DNA of 64,000 nt from Sphagnum compactum (Eukaryota; Bryophyta; Sphagnopsida; Sphagnales). The stretch lies in contig OZ234493.1 of assembly GCA_965153455.1 (NCBI GenBank), forward strand, positions 4,278,001-4,342,000, read 5' to 3'. The notes under the pieces were generated by a model that saw only the letters and a list, made by a program, of their open reading frames with translations, was not told the DNA's origin and searched no databases. The position numbers were made by a program, and so were the translations under genes. Position 1 is the first letter of the stretch. The number at the start of each line of letters is the position of its first letter. Below, piece by piece: positions 12,440 to 26,418 of this stretch.

Positions 12440-12715
12440 AAAATTTCCTAATTAAGAGTCGACTATAAGTTTATTGAAATTTAATTAAGATTTAATTAGG
12501 AATCAATTGAGAATTAATTACGGTTAACTAAAACTTAATTAAAAGTTAACTAATAATTAACTCGAAATTTAACTAGGACTTAACTCGAAATTGATTATGA
12601 GTTAATCAAGAGTTAACTCAAACTTAATTAAAAATTAATTAAAAATGAACAATAAATTAATAATAAGTTAACTAAAAATGAATTGAAACTAAACAAATAA
12701 ATGAATACAAGTTCA
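12440..12715. repeat. Degenerate TTAATT/TTAACT short-unit array
   Basis: About 270 bp are built from variants of a 10-14-nt unit around TTAATTAA, TTAACTAA, TTAACTCGAAA and AATTGAGAA. Spacing is irregular and substitutions are common. It looks like an old, decayed short tandem array and not simple AT richness, because the TTAACT and TCGAAATT variants recur. Confidence 0.75.
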
Positions 12716-15700
12716 ATACGAGTCATAGGTGAACATTCAAAAAAATGAACCCCATGGCATTAGCATCTATAACACCTATACATAACAATTTAATCAAAAG
12801 TGATTAAAACTAACAACCAACTTTCAAATGACAACACATAGCACAAACACAACATACCTAACATCAACAAAAAAAAACACAATAAAATAAATTCATATTT
12901 CCCAACCATGTTTAAAGACCATAAGATTATCCATAATCATGTTCATTTTATTGTTATAATATTGCAAAAAATAAAGAAAAAAAATTCCAATGCAAATACC
13001 TTAAAATTGATGTTGCACAACCAAAAACTCGTATATTTGATTTCATTTAGCCTTTACTTTAATTCCAAACACAAACCCACCATCAAAACATTTGTACATG
13101 AATAAACTAAATACATGCACATGAAATTTTTTAAATAATCAAAATGTAACGAATATAAATACATGCACAAATGAGAAAGAATATTACTTTAAAAGGCCTT
13201 GCTCCTCAATGAGCTTATTAAAATGAAAACATAGTTAGGTGGATACCATAGTTTAGATTATGAAATTTTTATTATTTTTTTGAACTATAGATGGGCCCAA
13301 ACATGAAAAAATGAACCAATTATGTTCATTGCACCAAAATTTTAAAAAGTAAGCAAAAAGTAATTTCGGCCAAGGGTGAAGGAAGAGAGACATGGTGTAT
13401 TTTAAATTTCAAAATAAAGTACAATTAAGTTTATAAGGGAGGTGAAGTCTCTCCCTAATGCTTAGAGGTTAAGTTGTTTATTCAAATAACCATTTTTTTT
13501 TATCATCTTCCTTCCTTCTTACATTCAATAACACATACATTTGAACAAAGATGGTGATAATGAAGGTTCATAAAACATCTTGTTGCCCACATGTTCATGG
13601 TGAATTGTAAACTTTTTGTTGCATATTTTTTTCAAGTTTGGACATGGTTGTTAACATGTGTTTAGTTTTAATACATTGTTGGAGGGACATTTGAATAGTG
13701 TTCTTTAGGTGCCAAAAAGATACAAATGACAAAATCTTCAATACCATACCAAGTGTATTTGAGCCTATGTGCTAAAGTAGTGTTCAAAAGTTGAAGGTTT
13801 TTCAAGTTAAAAGCTTCAAGGAATGTTAAAAAATTTGTATTTTATATCAAGCTTTCAAGTTTTTTGTGTGTTCATGTTCATGTAATGAATCTAGAGAATG
13901 ATTGATGTAATTGGAAAGGTGCAATGAAGGCACTTTGGTATTGTGTTTGTAGTTTGTTTCTTTTGCATTTTTTACACAATACCAATATGCATAATGCTTA
14001 TGAAATGTGAAGTCAAGAACCATTAACTCCATTTGATGGAAATATTTGAGAATTTCAATTTGTTTCAAAATGATATAGGCAAAAATTTGAATGGGCAAGT
14101 CAAAGTTTTGGTCATGCAAATTGGACCTTAAATGATTTTACGAACGATTTGAACTTCACTATTATAGGTATAAATCATTGTAAAGATATTATTTATCATC
14201 TTTCAAGAAGACTTGGTGTTTATGTTTGGTTCAAGAGACTCAATAGAATGAATGGAAGGTCAAAATGAATGATCACCCTTATGTACATGAATTTGCATCC
14301 TTGTAAAACCTCTATACGGGAGGTCTATGCACTCCCACTACCCAACAATGACTATTTGGCATTTTCTTGAAAGGTTGGCTAACATATTGGAATAAAAAGG
14401 TTGTCAATTAAACATGTTACACATTTGACACGACAAAGGAACAAATGAAAAGGGTCAAAAGGTCAATGCAACCATTAGTGTTAGCTTCAAAAGGGAACAT
14501 TGTTTTGATTTCTTATAAACACAATAGTTGAATTTCTCAAGATAATTTGAACTATGTTGAAAACAACATTTATTTTGTGATGGACAAACTTAAACATCTA
14601 AAAGTTTACCTTCCATAATAACTTTCAGTTGTGAAAGGTTTGTTAAAATTTGCTAAGGCCAAGGGAAAAAACATTTGTTCCATCCAAAGCAAAAATGCAA
14701 AAGGAAAAATGAAAGCTTAAAGGCCAAAGACTATTATTGATATCCAACTTGTTAGACTGAAAGAAGGAATGTGACAAGGATTTAAAGAAATTGATATTTT
14801 AGAACATATAATTATTTGATTTTTAGGACTTGAAGTGAATGTTTGTGGGGCTTCAAATCCACCCATTGGCCTTTAGTCTCAAGCAACATAAAAGCTTAAA
14901 AAGATAGAGCAAGATTAGGAGCTCCAACATTACATGATGAACTATTGTGCATGTCATGTTCAAGAAGGTGAAAAGGACTACAAGGTGGAATTTCAATAAT
15001 TGGCAAACATTTCTTTATAATTTGAAATTTTGGGCCATCAAATAAATCGTTGCAAGATATGGATCTAAGATCTTTTAGACCAAATCCACAAATTTAATGT
15101 CTAATGTGTTAAGAGTTAGCAATGCACCCCTCCCCATAAAAGGCCCTATCAACATACCAACATGGAGATCAAACATGATTGTGGTGATGGCTTGTCCTAT
15201 ATGTGATTTTCTTTATGAGGATAATGACATTGTAGTGACATCTATCGAATGAACTTATCATTTTTTTTTCCTTACAATATTTATATAATCAAAGTTTGAT
15301 GCATGTGCAAGGTTTACTTGTGGGAAGGTATTGTCCAACCTTTAGATCACCAATTTTGGGTTCAAGTATATTAAGGTTCCAATAAGGAAGATTAAGGTTG
15401 AGAAAGGATGTTCTTGAAGGCATGTTCATAATGCAACAAAAACAAATTAGGGTTCAACTTTAGTCGTATGTTGTAAAAAAATTGACCTTTTGTTTTGCCT
15501 TGTGAATTTGTAATCTTATCTTTCAACTCCATAGTACAATTGGTACACCCCTTTGAATAATATGTCCAAGTAGATACAACACTACCTTTTAATGAATCAT
15601 TTCAGGTAGTTTTCCCCTTGCTACACTACAATTTGGAAATGACCATTAAATTGTTTAATAATTGGAAGTACAAAACAACCCTACAACATCCAAGCCAAGG

Positions 15701-18144
15701 TGTAAATTAATAGAGTATTGTAGCCCAATTGTTCATGTGGTATAAATGTACCCACTAATAGAATGTGTTTTTGTAATTTCCAAAATAATGGCCAAATGCA
15801 AACATTTTGCAAGAAGGTCACTAAGTTTTTAAATGACCAATTATGCAAGTGTTGTGGGAAAAGGTGATCAATTAGATTTCACCACAAGTAAAGTATGCCA
15901 AAAATCATGAAGTAAACCTTACATCAGAGTTTTGAAAATCAAGTAGGTAGTTATCTATCAAGTATGTGTTAAGTAAATTTTGACAATAATTAAGGATTCA
16001 AGTACGAGTGAGATTCATGTTTCAACAAAAATAGAAATGATTAGTACGCATGTATTTACCAACTATTTATTGAATTAGAATTTTAACAAATAAAATGTTT
16101 GACTATTAATGAAATAATTATTAAAGTGAACTTATGAAGTAAGTTTAATAGGCAAGTATTTGTGTGATGAGTGTTTTAATGTAACAACAAATTAACCAAG
16201 TATGTTATGTATGCAACTACTAGTGAAGTAGATGTCAAAGTAGATTGTTTATCTATCTATGAAGGGAAGGTACTTTGTTTTGTAGTTATGAAATCCACCA
16301 AACCGGGATGCTTCAGATCATGTTCTTGGTGTCTTTGGAAAGCTCTTGACAAGGAAGGGTGCATGGGCTTGGCTCCATGACATTTCGACTTGGGGTGCAA
16401 AAGTTTTTGAATATCGAATGATTTTTTCACTGAAAACTAATTAAATCATAGCTGAAAAATTCAAAAGAATTGGAATGTTTGGTGTTATTGGAAAGATCTT
16501 GTTGAATAGGATTTTATGGAATTTATTTGGTAAGATTTGGATTTAGAATGTGGGAGACATTGACTTTTAAGTGATTTTTGTTGGTGAAAATTCAAATAAA
16601 TTCCAAAAAACTAAGTTTTAGAAGGAAAAATCAGTTGAGAATGTGGTAACACTTGAAAGCTTCCTATTCAATTCAAGCATGATTTCCTTTCATCTTTGGA
16701 TTTTCAAAAACAATACATACATTACAAAACAATGTTCACATGTTGAGTTTCCCTATTTTGTAATTGGTTCACACTTGGGCCAATCGCACATGCCACACTA
16801 GTTATAACTAAATAGTGACGCACTTTTGTAATGCATGTTCCAATAAAAACATAAACTAACCAAATATGTTAGTACTAACAAGTCGATGTTCAGTTGAAAG
16901 CATGTGAACACAAAATATGTGGCTCAAATATGGACCTAATGTTTTAGTGGACCTTAAAATAAACAAATATGCAAGTGAATGTCAACTCCATCTTCAATTA
17001 TGCTTAGATACAATGAACAAATTACACCATTAAAAAATAAATTGGACTCTTCTAGTAAACTTCCATGATTACAAAATAGTTGGAACCTTGTTCACACTAA
17101 ACTCATGGGTTCCAACCACAAAACAAATCTTGTGGAAAATTAATATTTTGAAATATATATTTAATAGTTATCATGTGTACTAGATTGGCACCCAACACTA
17201 TCAAAACTAATGAAGTCACACACATGAAAACATACACACAAATCACTTCATTAAATGGGGTAAAGGTCTTCTAACACCAATTGGCCAAATCTATGATTAA
17301 ATAAGACATAATTTGTACCAAAATAATTTATGAAAGGTATTTTCATTCAAAACATGATTAGATTTAAAAATTGCATGCAATGTGAACCCCATCATTAACT
17401 AGTTACTTAAATTGAATCCTTTATGTTAAAAGACAAACTCGTCCTTGGGTGGTACCACTAAGAATCACCTCAATGAATGGTTAAATAATTAAAAATGACC
17501 AAATAATGTTTTTTAAAAAAATTTGTTTTCACGACTATAAATTGTTTTTTCGCATGTTTTTCCATTATAAGCAAAAACATGCATGGCTTTAATTTTTCAT
17601 TGGAATCAAAAATGTGGAGATTGCTACAAAATTGTACTTTTAATTTTCAATGCCCTTTAAAAAGGCATGTTCATGAACTTTGGACATCTGTAATTAGATT
17701 ATACCTATTTAATTAATTTCTTAATACATAACACACCATAAAAAAAACACCTTAAAAACTCCCAAGAAATATCCCAAAACATGTTTCTAACTTATGTTTC
17801 TAGCCAAAAACATTCAAGGAAAGGAAACATTATTACATCCTAATTTTTTTTTCAATGCAATGATTCGAAACATCAAAATAAAAAATATAACTCAAATTGT
17901 TAAAGTTTCAAATTTCATACAACTATTAAATGTATTTAGCCAAATATTCTAATGAAAATCCTTATTGAAATATTTCCTTTTTTAAAAAGTTTGATCACTA
18001 TGAAAAAGTTGGGGTTTGTAATGAGATTTTTGAATTATAATAGCCACTTGCAAGTCGAGGTATTTTTATAACATGAGTGTTATTATATAAGTTGTAGTAG
18101 TTGCATTGGACACATTAAGATCCTATGTGTAAATATATACTACA
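12716..18144. other. AT-rich intergenic DNA, probable old retroelement debris
   Basis: About 5.4 kb without a supportable gene. Segments near 14300-15500 and 16260-16620 have a composition and phrasing (for example GGTGTCTTTGGAAAGCTCTTGACAA at about 16340, echoed near 16490) that resemble non-coding parts of degraded LTR retroelements. No LTR pair, primer-binding site or reverse-transcriptase motif can be shown. Confidence 0.45.
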
Positions 18145-18430
18145 AAAAAATTTGCAAAGTTATGTGCAATCATTTTGTAACTAGCTATCCACAATAAATC
18201 TTCATGAAAAATGTTTGTAGATGAATAAAATGTTTGCATGGCTTTTCATTCATCCATTGACAAATGAAATTTGTTCATGTTTTTACCAACTAATATACAA
18301 CTACTTTGCAATTATTTTGCAACTTTCTATCCATGTCAATTTCTTGCACAAGTGCTCATGAACAAATGTGATGTTTACATGCTTTTTCATTCGTTCATCA
18401 ACAAATGAAATTTATTGATGTCCATTGTAA
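18145..18430. repeat. Diverged tandem duplication, unit about 155 bp
   Basis: The order TTGCAA, CTATCCA, TTCTTGCA/CTTCATGAA, ATGTTT, GCATG..TTTTTCATTC, CAACAAATGAAATTTATTGATG appears twice, in about 18147-18300 and about 18305-18430. Both halves are AT-rich and non-coding. Confidence 0.65.
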
Positions 18431-18582
18431 TGAACTTGCAACTAATGCATTATTGAATTATTATCTTGTGACTAATGGATTTTGCCAATGGTACTATGTT
18501 ATAATTTAAATTCAAATAGTGTAATTCTAAATTACAACTTATCAATTTGTTGATGGAATTATTTTGCAACTAATGTTCATTT

Positions 18583-18830
18583 ATGGATGGTATTAGGGCA
18601 AACCCATCCTTGGGTGGTATTACTCTCCACGAGATCTCTTTACCAACCGCGAGATTGGGACCAGCGTGCAGACAAGATACTTGCGCTTCAAGGGTATGTT
18701 GTACGAGAGCGAAAGCTACTTGTGTGACATCAGCTGCGTTCAGCTATAGAAAGCTTTGGCCCGATTTCGATGTGGTAACACGTAGCTTGAGGTAGTGCTA
18801 GGTGTGTGGGAGGGCGTGCCATTTTTTTTC
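18583..18830. other. Local GC-rich island in AT-rich DNA
   Basis: About 230 bp are far less AT-rich than the surrounding kilobases. They begin with CAAACCCATCCTTGGGTGGT at about 18599, a motif almost repeated at about 17431 (CAAACTCGTCCTTGGGTGGT). A 70-codon frame is open but unrecognised. I checked for tRNA and 5S features and found none convincing. It may be the remnant of a short retroelement. Confidence 0.45.
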
Positions 18831-21780
18831 ATTTTTTCAGCAATAAAGGCCAAATAATTTATGTATTTAAAGAAAAAACCAATACCAAATGAAAGATAAA
18901 AAGATTTTATAATTGGGCATTGCATTATTTTTTCAGATTGTTTTGTTTAATAATGTTTTATGAACCACAAACATGAGGCCCTATGGCCGACGAAAAATTG
19001 CACATTGTATATGTTGTGTACATTGATCTTATTTAGTTCTCTTCATCTAACCATTGGATCAAGATTAATTTTGATTTAAAGTGAAATTTGAATTCCAAAA
19101 TGTCGTGCACATTCTAAGGTTTTTTTGCTTATGTATAGGATTGTCAAATGATGCCATTAGAATTTTAATTTATTATGTACTATGATATTAATTATACATC
19201 ACCTTTTTTGGTGAAAATTGGTTCATTCGTAGTGTGCTTTCACCCATTTATCCATTTATTAATGTTGCAACTAAATGACCACTACATATTTTTGGATTTC
19301 AAAAAGTCCATTATTATTAATGGACAAATTATTTATTAAAGATAATTTGGCAAAAATGTTCATAATCAAGTTGTTAGTTTCGATTCAAGTCCCAATTAAC
19401 ATATCCAAAGACATATTAATCATCATACACATTTGGGCAAAAGGTACCTAAAAAAAACATCATTTCATCACAAAAGTGGGCCGCCATACCTTGCATTTAC
19501 CCCACAAGCAAGTTTCATCCATTCTTTCCACATGTTTATTTCTTTCTTTGGATAAAATAAATAGGATATGTTAGGATAACATATAGATAAAACCCAATAT
19601 GAGTCCTACAATAACTTGCTTACTACCTACATTTAAGAATTGGAACCAGTCAAATGGGTCATAAAAGTAGTGGAACTGGTTCTTGTGACAATTTTTCACT
19701 CCCCAAGAACCATTGGACCAATTCTTGAGGTGATCTTGAACTCCCAAGAACCATTGGTTCAAGTTTTAAGAATCAAAACCAAAATTAGATGTTGAATTAG
19801 AATTGGGCAACATTGGTTATGACCCAAAAAAATTCAAGATTCAAATTGCAAAAATGATTATTGACCGTTATTTTGATATTTTGAAAGGCTAAAGACCATC
19901 AATTGAGGACTATGATATGACACTAGAAAGATCTTTTCAAGGGTAATAACTTTGCCTTTGAAAGCTTGTGAATTGGGGTCTATATGTGAGAGGCATATCA
20001 CATTGGGAAAATCTTTTCAAGGGTTATAACTTTGCCCTTGAAAGCTTGTGAATTGGGGTTTATATCGACCCTTAGAATGTGATGTTTCTTAAGGTTGTTC
20101 TTTCTTACTTGTTGATAACAATTTTAATGTCATATTTCCAATCAAACCCAACATTCCCCCATTTTCACATGAAGTAGTTACGAGGCAAAAAATGGTAGTT
20201 TCTAGCACCTTGAGGATTACCATTGTGATGGAATGATTCCTCCAATGTGGCATGAACCTTATAATTAATGATGAGTTTAACTTGTACCATCCTTTGCACC
20301 TTATTGTCCTCCTTGGGACGTACAACTACATCCTTGTTATGTACAACTACAATTAGCCATTGTTATATGAAAACATCATTGGTTTCCTTATCAAATTGTG
20401 CCAATTGCATGTACATGGTGCATGGAATGTCATTTTTTTTCCTTTTGGAAAATGTATGTCTTCTTCATCCAATCTCTTCAAATGCCCACATACTCCATTT
20501 CTAAAAGTTGAAAATTTTATTCCAATGAATCAAAAGTTGATGGATCACCAATGGTAGCAATATTGGCACCCAATGTTGGTTGGGAAATTTGTGATAGAAA
20601 ATAGATGTAGGATTCAATCGTGGATCCATGTGATTCACAACACTCAAACCCTTGGTGGATGAATTTATTGAAACTTGAAAACTAATGTTAGATTGATATG
20701 GATTTGGCATAGTCACCCACAACATTATTGCCCCTTCTTTGAAAGTTTCATGAATTCCATGCATTATGTTCAATATTAATCCATAACCTATAATTGTTTT
20801 TGAATAACAATTCATTTCATCTTTTAACTTTCATAGGTTTACAATTCATTTCCTTCAAATGTTGAGATAGGAACTCAAATGCCCACCAAGATTAAAAGTT
20901 AGGTTCTTTTACCTTGTGGTCCACATCTACATCTTCAAGTGTAACTTCCATTCTTGGAGTGAAATAGTGTTCACCCATCTAAAGAATTATATTTTCATAG
21001 ACCTAGGACCCCCCCATATTGTCTTCCATTTCCTTAAAAGAAACTCACAACAAATGTGAAAATTTTAAGAAAAATCTCCAATGAGCTTGCATTCCAAGTC
21101 ATCTTATTTATAACTTTGAATATGTCTTTTCAGGTATGGTGACATGTAGTACCACCTTTGAGTTTGCATGCATTATGCCCCTTAAGTCCTAACCCTATTC
21201 CTAATTTGCGTAGCCAATTTTGTTGGATTTATAGTGATTGTAATCCAAAATTAAAACTAGATAAAACATCAGACTGATCAAATAACTAGAGTGTGAAGTA
21301 AGCACACATATTCGCTGCAAGGTAGGTGAATGCTTGTGACAACGTTGTGATAATTTACTGACAACAGATAAATTGTGTCATACTACAGTGACAATTGTTG
21401 ACCTACTGATGGAATCAAGCCACTGCAATCTCATGTCCTCCCTTTGGAAAAGGATGACAACTTACACAAGCATACAAACACAACACCAGTAAAGAGCATG
21501 AGTGAAAAAAAGCAGTTTAAATCTGGACAACTTTATCAACATCTAAGCATTGCACACGAAGAGTTTCATGTGAAATCTACATAAGTTCTATGCCAAAAAC
21601 AGTTCATCCAGGCAGCTAAGAAGGAACCAACATCAAATACTAACTGTTGTTTGTCATGCATAGAAAAGCTTTGTAACCTCTTCCAGACAATGTTCTGCTA
21701 TTTGTAATGTCCAAACCCTCTGCTGCTCCATGATTGATACAAAATGCTCCCATCGCACAGCCCTTTCATGTCTGCATAAC
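18831..21780. other. AT-rich intergenic DNA with small direct repeats
   Basis: No gene is supportable. A direct repeat, TCTTTTCAAGGGT-ATAACTTTGCC followed by TTGAAAGCTTGTGAATTGGGG, occurs at about 19931-19978 and 20009-20058. Its phrasing is typical of non-coding retroelement DNA. Minus-strand segments near 20090-20800 have broken open frames that I could not assign. Confidence 0.5.
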
Positions 21781-21891
21781 CAGTACTAATATGTCAATGC
21801 CAGCTCTAACTTTTGACCTGTCCTGAATGGGAGGTTGAGATAAAAGAGATCGAAAAATAAATGGAAAAACTGTATGGAGAAAGGCAAAACA

Positions 21892-24800
21892 TCATACTGA
21901 TGTCCTATAGGGAACGCCCCGATTTTTTGAGGATGATGATGTGTCAAAAGCTGTAACAGAGGAGGCCACTGTTGCAGGGGAGCCAGCCAGGCTTGCAGCC
22001 TGGCGTTGATAGAAGCTTGCTGCTGCAGCTGCTGCATTCTGCATTTCTGCCCAGCTGCCTGTTGTGGCCTGTGTGCCCATCAGTCCTGTTATTCCAAATG
22101 CACCAGCTGCTGCCTGCAAACACACAAACCCCTCAACTTCATGTATAAGCAAACCCACAGAAACTCAAATGAAAGTATATGTTTCAGAGCAACTGACAAT
22201 GAAGTGGGTGTGCTAGAAGGAAAACTATTGAAATTGATACTACCCAGAGCTTGCCTCATCGAGAGCCTCCATTGCCTCTGCTTGGGGTTATAAGGTTGCA
22301 GCACTGAGTTCTTTGATGATCATTCATCCCAGTATGTCCAGTGTAATGGAAATTAACATATAAGCTCACATGAGATTCTGGTATATCCACCTCACTTTAG
22401 CTGCAACAGTGCTAGAAGACAGGAAAAGCACCTGCTGCTGTAAGAGTAGGAGTTGGACAGCAGGATCCAATGCTTGTGCAATGCCAAAGCTTGATAACCC
22501 TCCAGTTGCCAGCAACATTTCACTGTACCACCCAAGAAAATATTCTTACTCAAGTCAAGGATAAGGAAACAGATGCAGCAAAAGAATTCCTTGGCTCCTA
22601 ATTGTACTACTCTGTCAATCAGAACTTGGTTTTAGTCCAGGGCTGCAATTTGAAGAGAAGCATGCTACTTTGTGCTGATTCACATTAAAACCAGGTTTGA
22701 AGTCTTAGTCCATATTTTAAAAACTCATGCAGCTTACACAATTACATAAATGTGTACCTTTTGGTTGCCCTGAACAATTCTATGTAGCGAGACCCAATGT
22801 TTTGGCGGTGACGCTCCATTCCACGCTGAGCTTCATCAGAAGATGTGAACTCCACAAATGCCTCACCAGTTGGACGATCTGTAGCTCCCATAACAATATG
22901 AATGCCATTGGGCATGATGTTAAGTCCATCAAAGAAATCCATTATCTCTCTCTGTGTAGCATTATATGGGAGACCCCGCATCTTGATGCAAACATGCTCT
23001 GATGTATCAGTTAAGCCTGGCAGCCCTGTGATGCCTCCCAACCCTGCTGCCTGCATAGCTGCTAAATTCATCCCTGTCAACCCCTGCACTCCAAATGCTC
23101 CCATCATCCCTGGAATCTGGAAGCACAAACATTCCACCACCACATTTGCATCAGCCATTTGCAGAAGAAAACTCACCCTCCCTTTTCACCCAAGGCCTTA
23201 TTTACCACATCTATTACAGTTCGATCTTGGACTCCCAGACATATATTCAAAACCATGGAGCACCTGGCTGACAGCACCAAACTGTGTGAAGCCCCCAACG
23301 CCAGAAAACATGCCATACATCCTTTGCTGAACTGCTGTCATCATTTCTCCTTTTGTGCTCCGAAAAAGTTCCACATAACGCTGCCAATCCCAAGCAACTA
23401 AACATCACAAACCTAGGCACAGTCTGTGTTCTGTACCTTGATAGCCAACACATAAATACAGAAAACAAAATGCAGGATCAGCATCTGTGCAACTGTTTCT
23501 GGGCAAAACAACAGACCGATCCCATGGGTTCTCTGTGCAACTGCATAGCCCGTGCAGCAGTTTCTTCATTCGTGAACTCCACAAATGCCTACACCACAAA
23601 CACCACAGTCAAACTGCTAATAAGAAGGGCTGCCAACACAACATTTCTTGAGGACTCAATATAGAAGCTTAGCAAATGGTGAGCCAAATGTGTTCTCCAA
23701 ACTGACCTCGCCCGTAGGACGGCCATCTGCATGGCTGCAAAGAAAGATGCCATCAGCAACAACCTGCATCCCTTTGAAGAAGGCTGTGATGTCTGCAGAG
23801 GTACAGCTGCTCACATCAAACACACAAGGCTGGGTCAAATCAGCAAATGAGGGAGCCGAACAGGTTCAGACATAGATCCTTCAAAACAATTGCTGACCTG
23901 TAAGGCATCCCCCGCATGCGCACCACACCAGTGTAACGCATGTCCGGATTTCCAGACATTCCAGGGATTCCTGTGTTGAGGATCCCAGTCACAGCAGCAG
24001 TCACACTACTCCCAGTCCCAGTCCCCGTCCCCGTCACCACCCCCGTCACAGACCCACTGGAAGTCCCACTACCTCGACCAACCATCCGCAATGCTCCCTA
24101 CAATTAGATGTGCCATACTCAGAGACATGCATAAAATCTGCACTAAAGCCATCACAAGAGAACTCAAGAAACATGTCAGGAAACCTTAGCTTTCAAGCCT
24201 TCAGAGGGGCACATGGATAGGCAGTGTGAATGAGCATTGCTCATATTCATAAAAGAAACATTCAACTATTCAAGGGAGAATACACAAAAACACAATACCA
24301 CACCATAACTTGTGTCCTGCAGTGAAAACATGGTCTCACCTTGCAGGCTCCAAACACATACCTGCATGTCTGCTGGATGTCCTTTGAAGACCTCAATATA
24401 GCGGCTTCCAATGTGTTGCCTGCATGTTAAAAAAGAGAGCAAATTTTCGTCACAAAGATTCAACATAACTTTTTAAGAAGAGCTTGTAAAAGCACTGACA
24501 AACTTTTCAAAACCATCAAAATTGAGTGAAATGATATGGCTTTCCCACCTATTCCTGTCCAAGGCTTTGTTTGCTAATTCTGCAGTTGCAAACTGAACAT
24601 ATGCCTGCCCAGTTGACCTCCCTGTACAAAATTCCCACAGGTGTCTGAAAACCACTTCCATACTTGGCCAACAACATTTACTGTGCATATATTCAGACAA
24701 ATCACGAGCATTGCCTTCCAAGCTGCTCTTGAGCCGACAATAATTTTCAGGTGGATAATGCAACTTCAAGGATACAACAAACTACTAAACCAACTGACCC

Positions 24801-25275
24801 CATTTCCAATCCTTCGAAAAAATCACCTGACAAAAAAAATTCAGGTATATGATGTACCTTGAAAGTTGACACAAACTACTACCCCATCTGGTCCTTTTTC
24901 CAACCCTTTAAAAAAATCAGCAATATCTGCCTCTGAGGCACTGAAGGGAAGTCCCCGTAGCCTGACGACATTGCTTCGTTTCCTGAATGCACCCAAACAA
25001 ACCCAAAAAAAAGCATCACTGAAGAGCAGGGGATTGCGGGGCTCAAAAAACACGAGGAAGCGCTAGATTCTATCTCCCAAGGCGAGAAGATGTTCAGAAG
25101 CTTTTAAGAAAACGTCTTGAGTATTCCATTAGCACCACCCTAGACAAAACAAAGAGAGAAGAAGAGAGGCCCTTATTCCACAGAAGCCCCGCCCCTGAAC
25201 ATCCTGAACCAGCCCCAACACTCACAATTCATCATCGAGAGCACTTCCTCCCACAAGCCCTCCTATGCCCGCCAT
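21892..25275 (-). CDS. Three-qRRM RNA-binding protein (hnRNP H/F or ESRP-like)
   Basis: Exons on the minus strand: 25226-25275, 24858-24982, 24549-24621, 24362-24419, 23898-24097, 23707-23806, 23517-23588, 23264-23380, 22758-23116, 22432-22522, 21892-22113. They total 1467 nt and encode 488 residues plus a stop. There are three quasi-RRMs of the hnRNP H/F/ESRP type: about residues 21-97 (VVRLRGLPFSASEADIADFF), 158-235 (VVRMRGMPYS, ADITAFFKGM, AFVEFTNEETA) and 306-386 (VCIKMRGLPYNATQREIMDFF, GEAFVEFTSSDEA, SRYIELFRATK). A Thr/Gly-rich linker (TGTGTGTGSS) separates qRRM1 and qRRM2, Gly/Met-rich repeats precede qRRM3, and the tail is Ala-rich. In animals such proteins bind G-rich RNA and control splicing; that role here is inferred. 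A 5'-UTR intron with its acceptor near 25293 is likely. The start at 25275 is chosen because MAGIGG..DDE joins in frame to qRRM1. Confidence 0.92.
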
Positions 25276-26418
25276 GCCTGGGACTAAAACCTCTGACCTG
25301 CTGCAACGCCACAAGTAAATAAATCACCACAAGCAAGCCACCCACAAGACAAACGCCATTCCTCTCAATCCTTCCAATCAACCCTTTACCAAGCCTCGCC
25401 AAAATCCTTTCAATCACGACACATCTTTTGTGGGTCAGCTTTCATCTCCACGACACATATCTATCCCTTCCCGTGTCACTTACATCGGGCGCCCTCGTAG
25501 TAGTGTTCATGCTTCCAAAACACCGCAAACCAGACATTGCAAACGGAGTGCCAGTTTCACACAATTCTGGCATCTTCTGTTTCCAAGGTACTACCCCAAC
25601 CTACCTTCCAAACCCTGAAGAAAGCAACAAGCCCAAAACACAATGCACTTCCCCCAACACCCCCCAACACAGAAAATTGGTGAACTGAATGGACAGCTTA
25701 AGTCCGTTCCTTCATCACCAAACCTACAGATTTTACAGAACTTAGTGTCTGTCGCCCCTTGAGCGGCTACAAAATTAGGGTGTGGAGATCATCAAGCTCC
25801 ATAAGAAACCACAATTGAACCCTAATCGTCGCCTCTACCGCAAGAAAACCACAACACAAGACAGACAGAGAGAGTCTCAAGGCTCTTGATATACAGACCC
25901 AACAAACAAACGTACCCAAGAAAATATGCGGATCGGAGGTTGAGAGATCACCAACTCTTGTGTCGTTTGTTGGAGCGCGCCTGTTGTTGGTTGCGTTCTT
26001 GGGGGTCGGTGTGACGCAGAAGATGAAGACGAACGAACAAGCGTCGACAGTGAGAACCGAGAACCGGGCGCCCGCGGGAGTCGCGTCCCCTTCGCCAACG
26101 ATTCGCTTTATGGGTCCGTTACCCGTGGGGCAGTAGGCATCACCGGGGGTTGGGCTGTTATGTCGGGTTGGACAGTTATAACGGCCCGCTTAAACATCGG
26201 GTGGTCTGTCTGTAAATCATCGTCACCCCATGTCAAACTTTCCGCTAACCTGCCACCCGCCGGTTTTGAAACCCTGGTGGGTAACACTGAGCAAACTTAC
26301 CCGCCAGTTCCCATACAAACTTGCGAACCTTTTTATGTAGACAGCTCTGCAATGCCACCAAAGAACCTCCAACAAACCTCAACTGCTTTGCAAACTTGAT
26401 CACCCTTTTGCGTTATAA
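25276..26418 (-). promoter_or_regulatory. 5' leader and promoter of the qRRM gene
   Basis: This is the upstream side of the minus-strand qRRM gene. A CpG-rich stretch at about 25930-26100 contains an upstream ATG (26098) and a 73-codon frame, probably leader sequence. A possible splice donor in it and a pyrimidine-rich acceptor just before the start codon suggest an intron in the 5' UTR. No clear TATA element was seen near a plausible start site. Confidence 0.4.

Noticed and set aside
17431-18618. LTR pair marked by the CAAACYCRTCCTTGGGTGGT motif
   Set aside because: Similarity stops after about 26 bp, so the two sites are not long terminal repeats.
18583-18830. Possible 5S rRNA or tRNA-derived gene
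   Set aside because: A short GTAGTGCTAGG stretch recalls 5S, but no box C, no tRNA B box and no consistent fold could be found.
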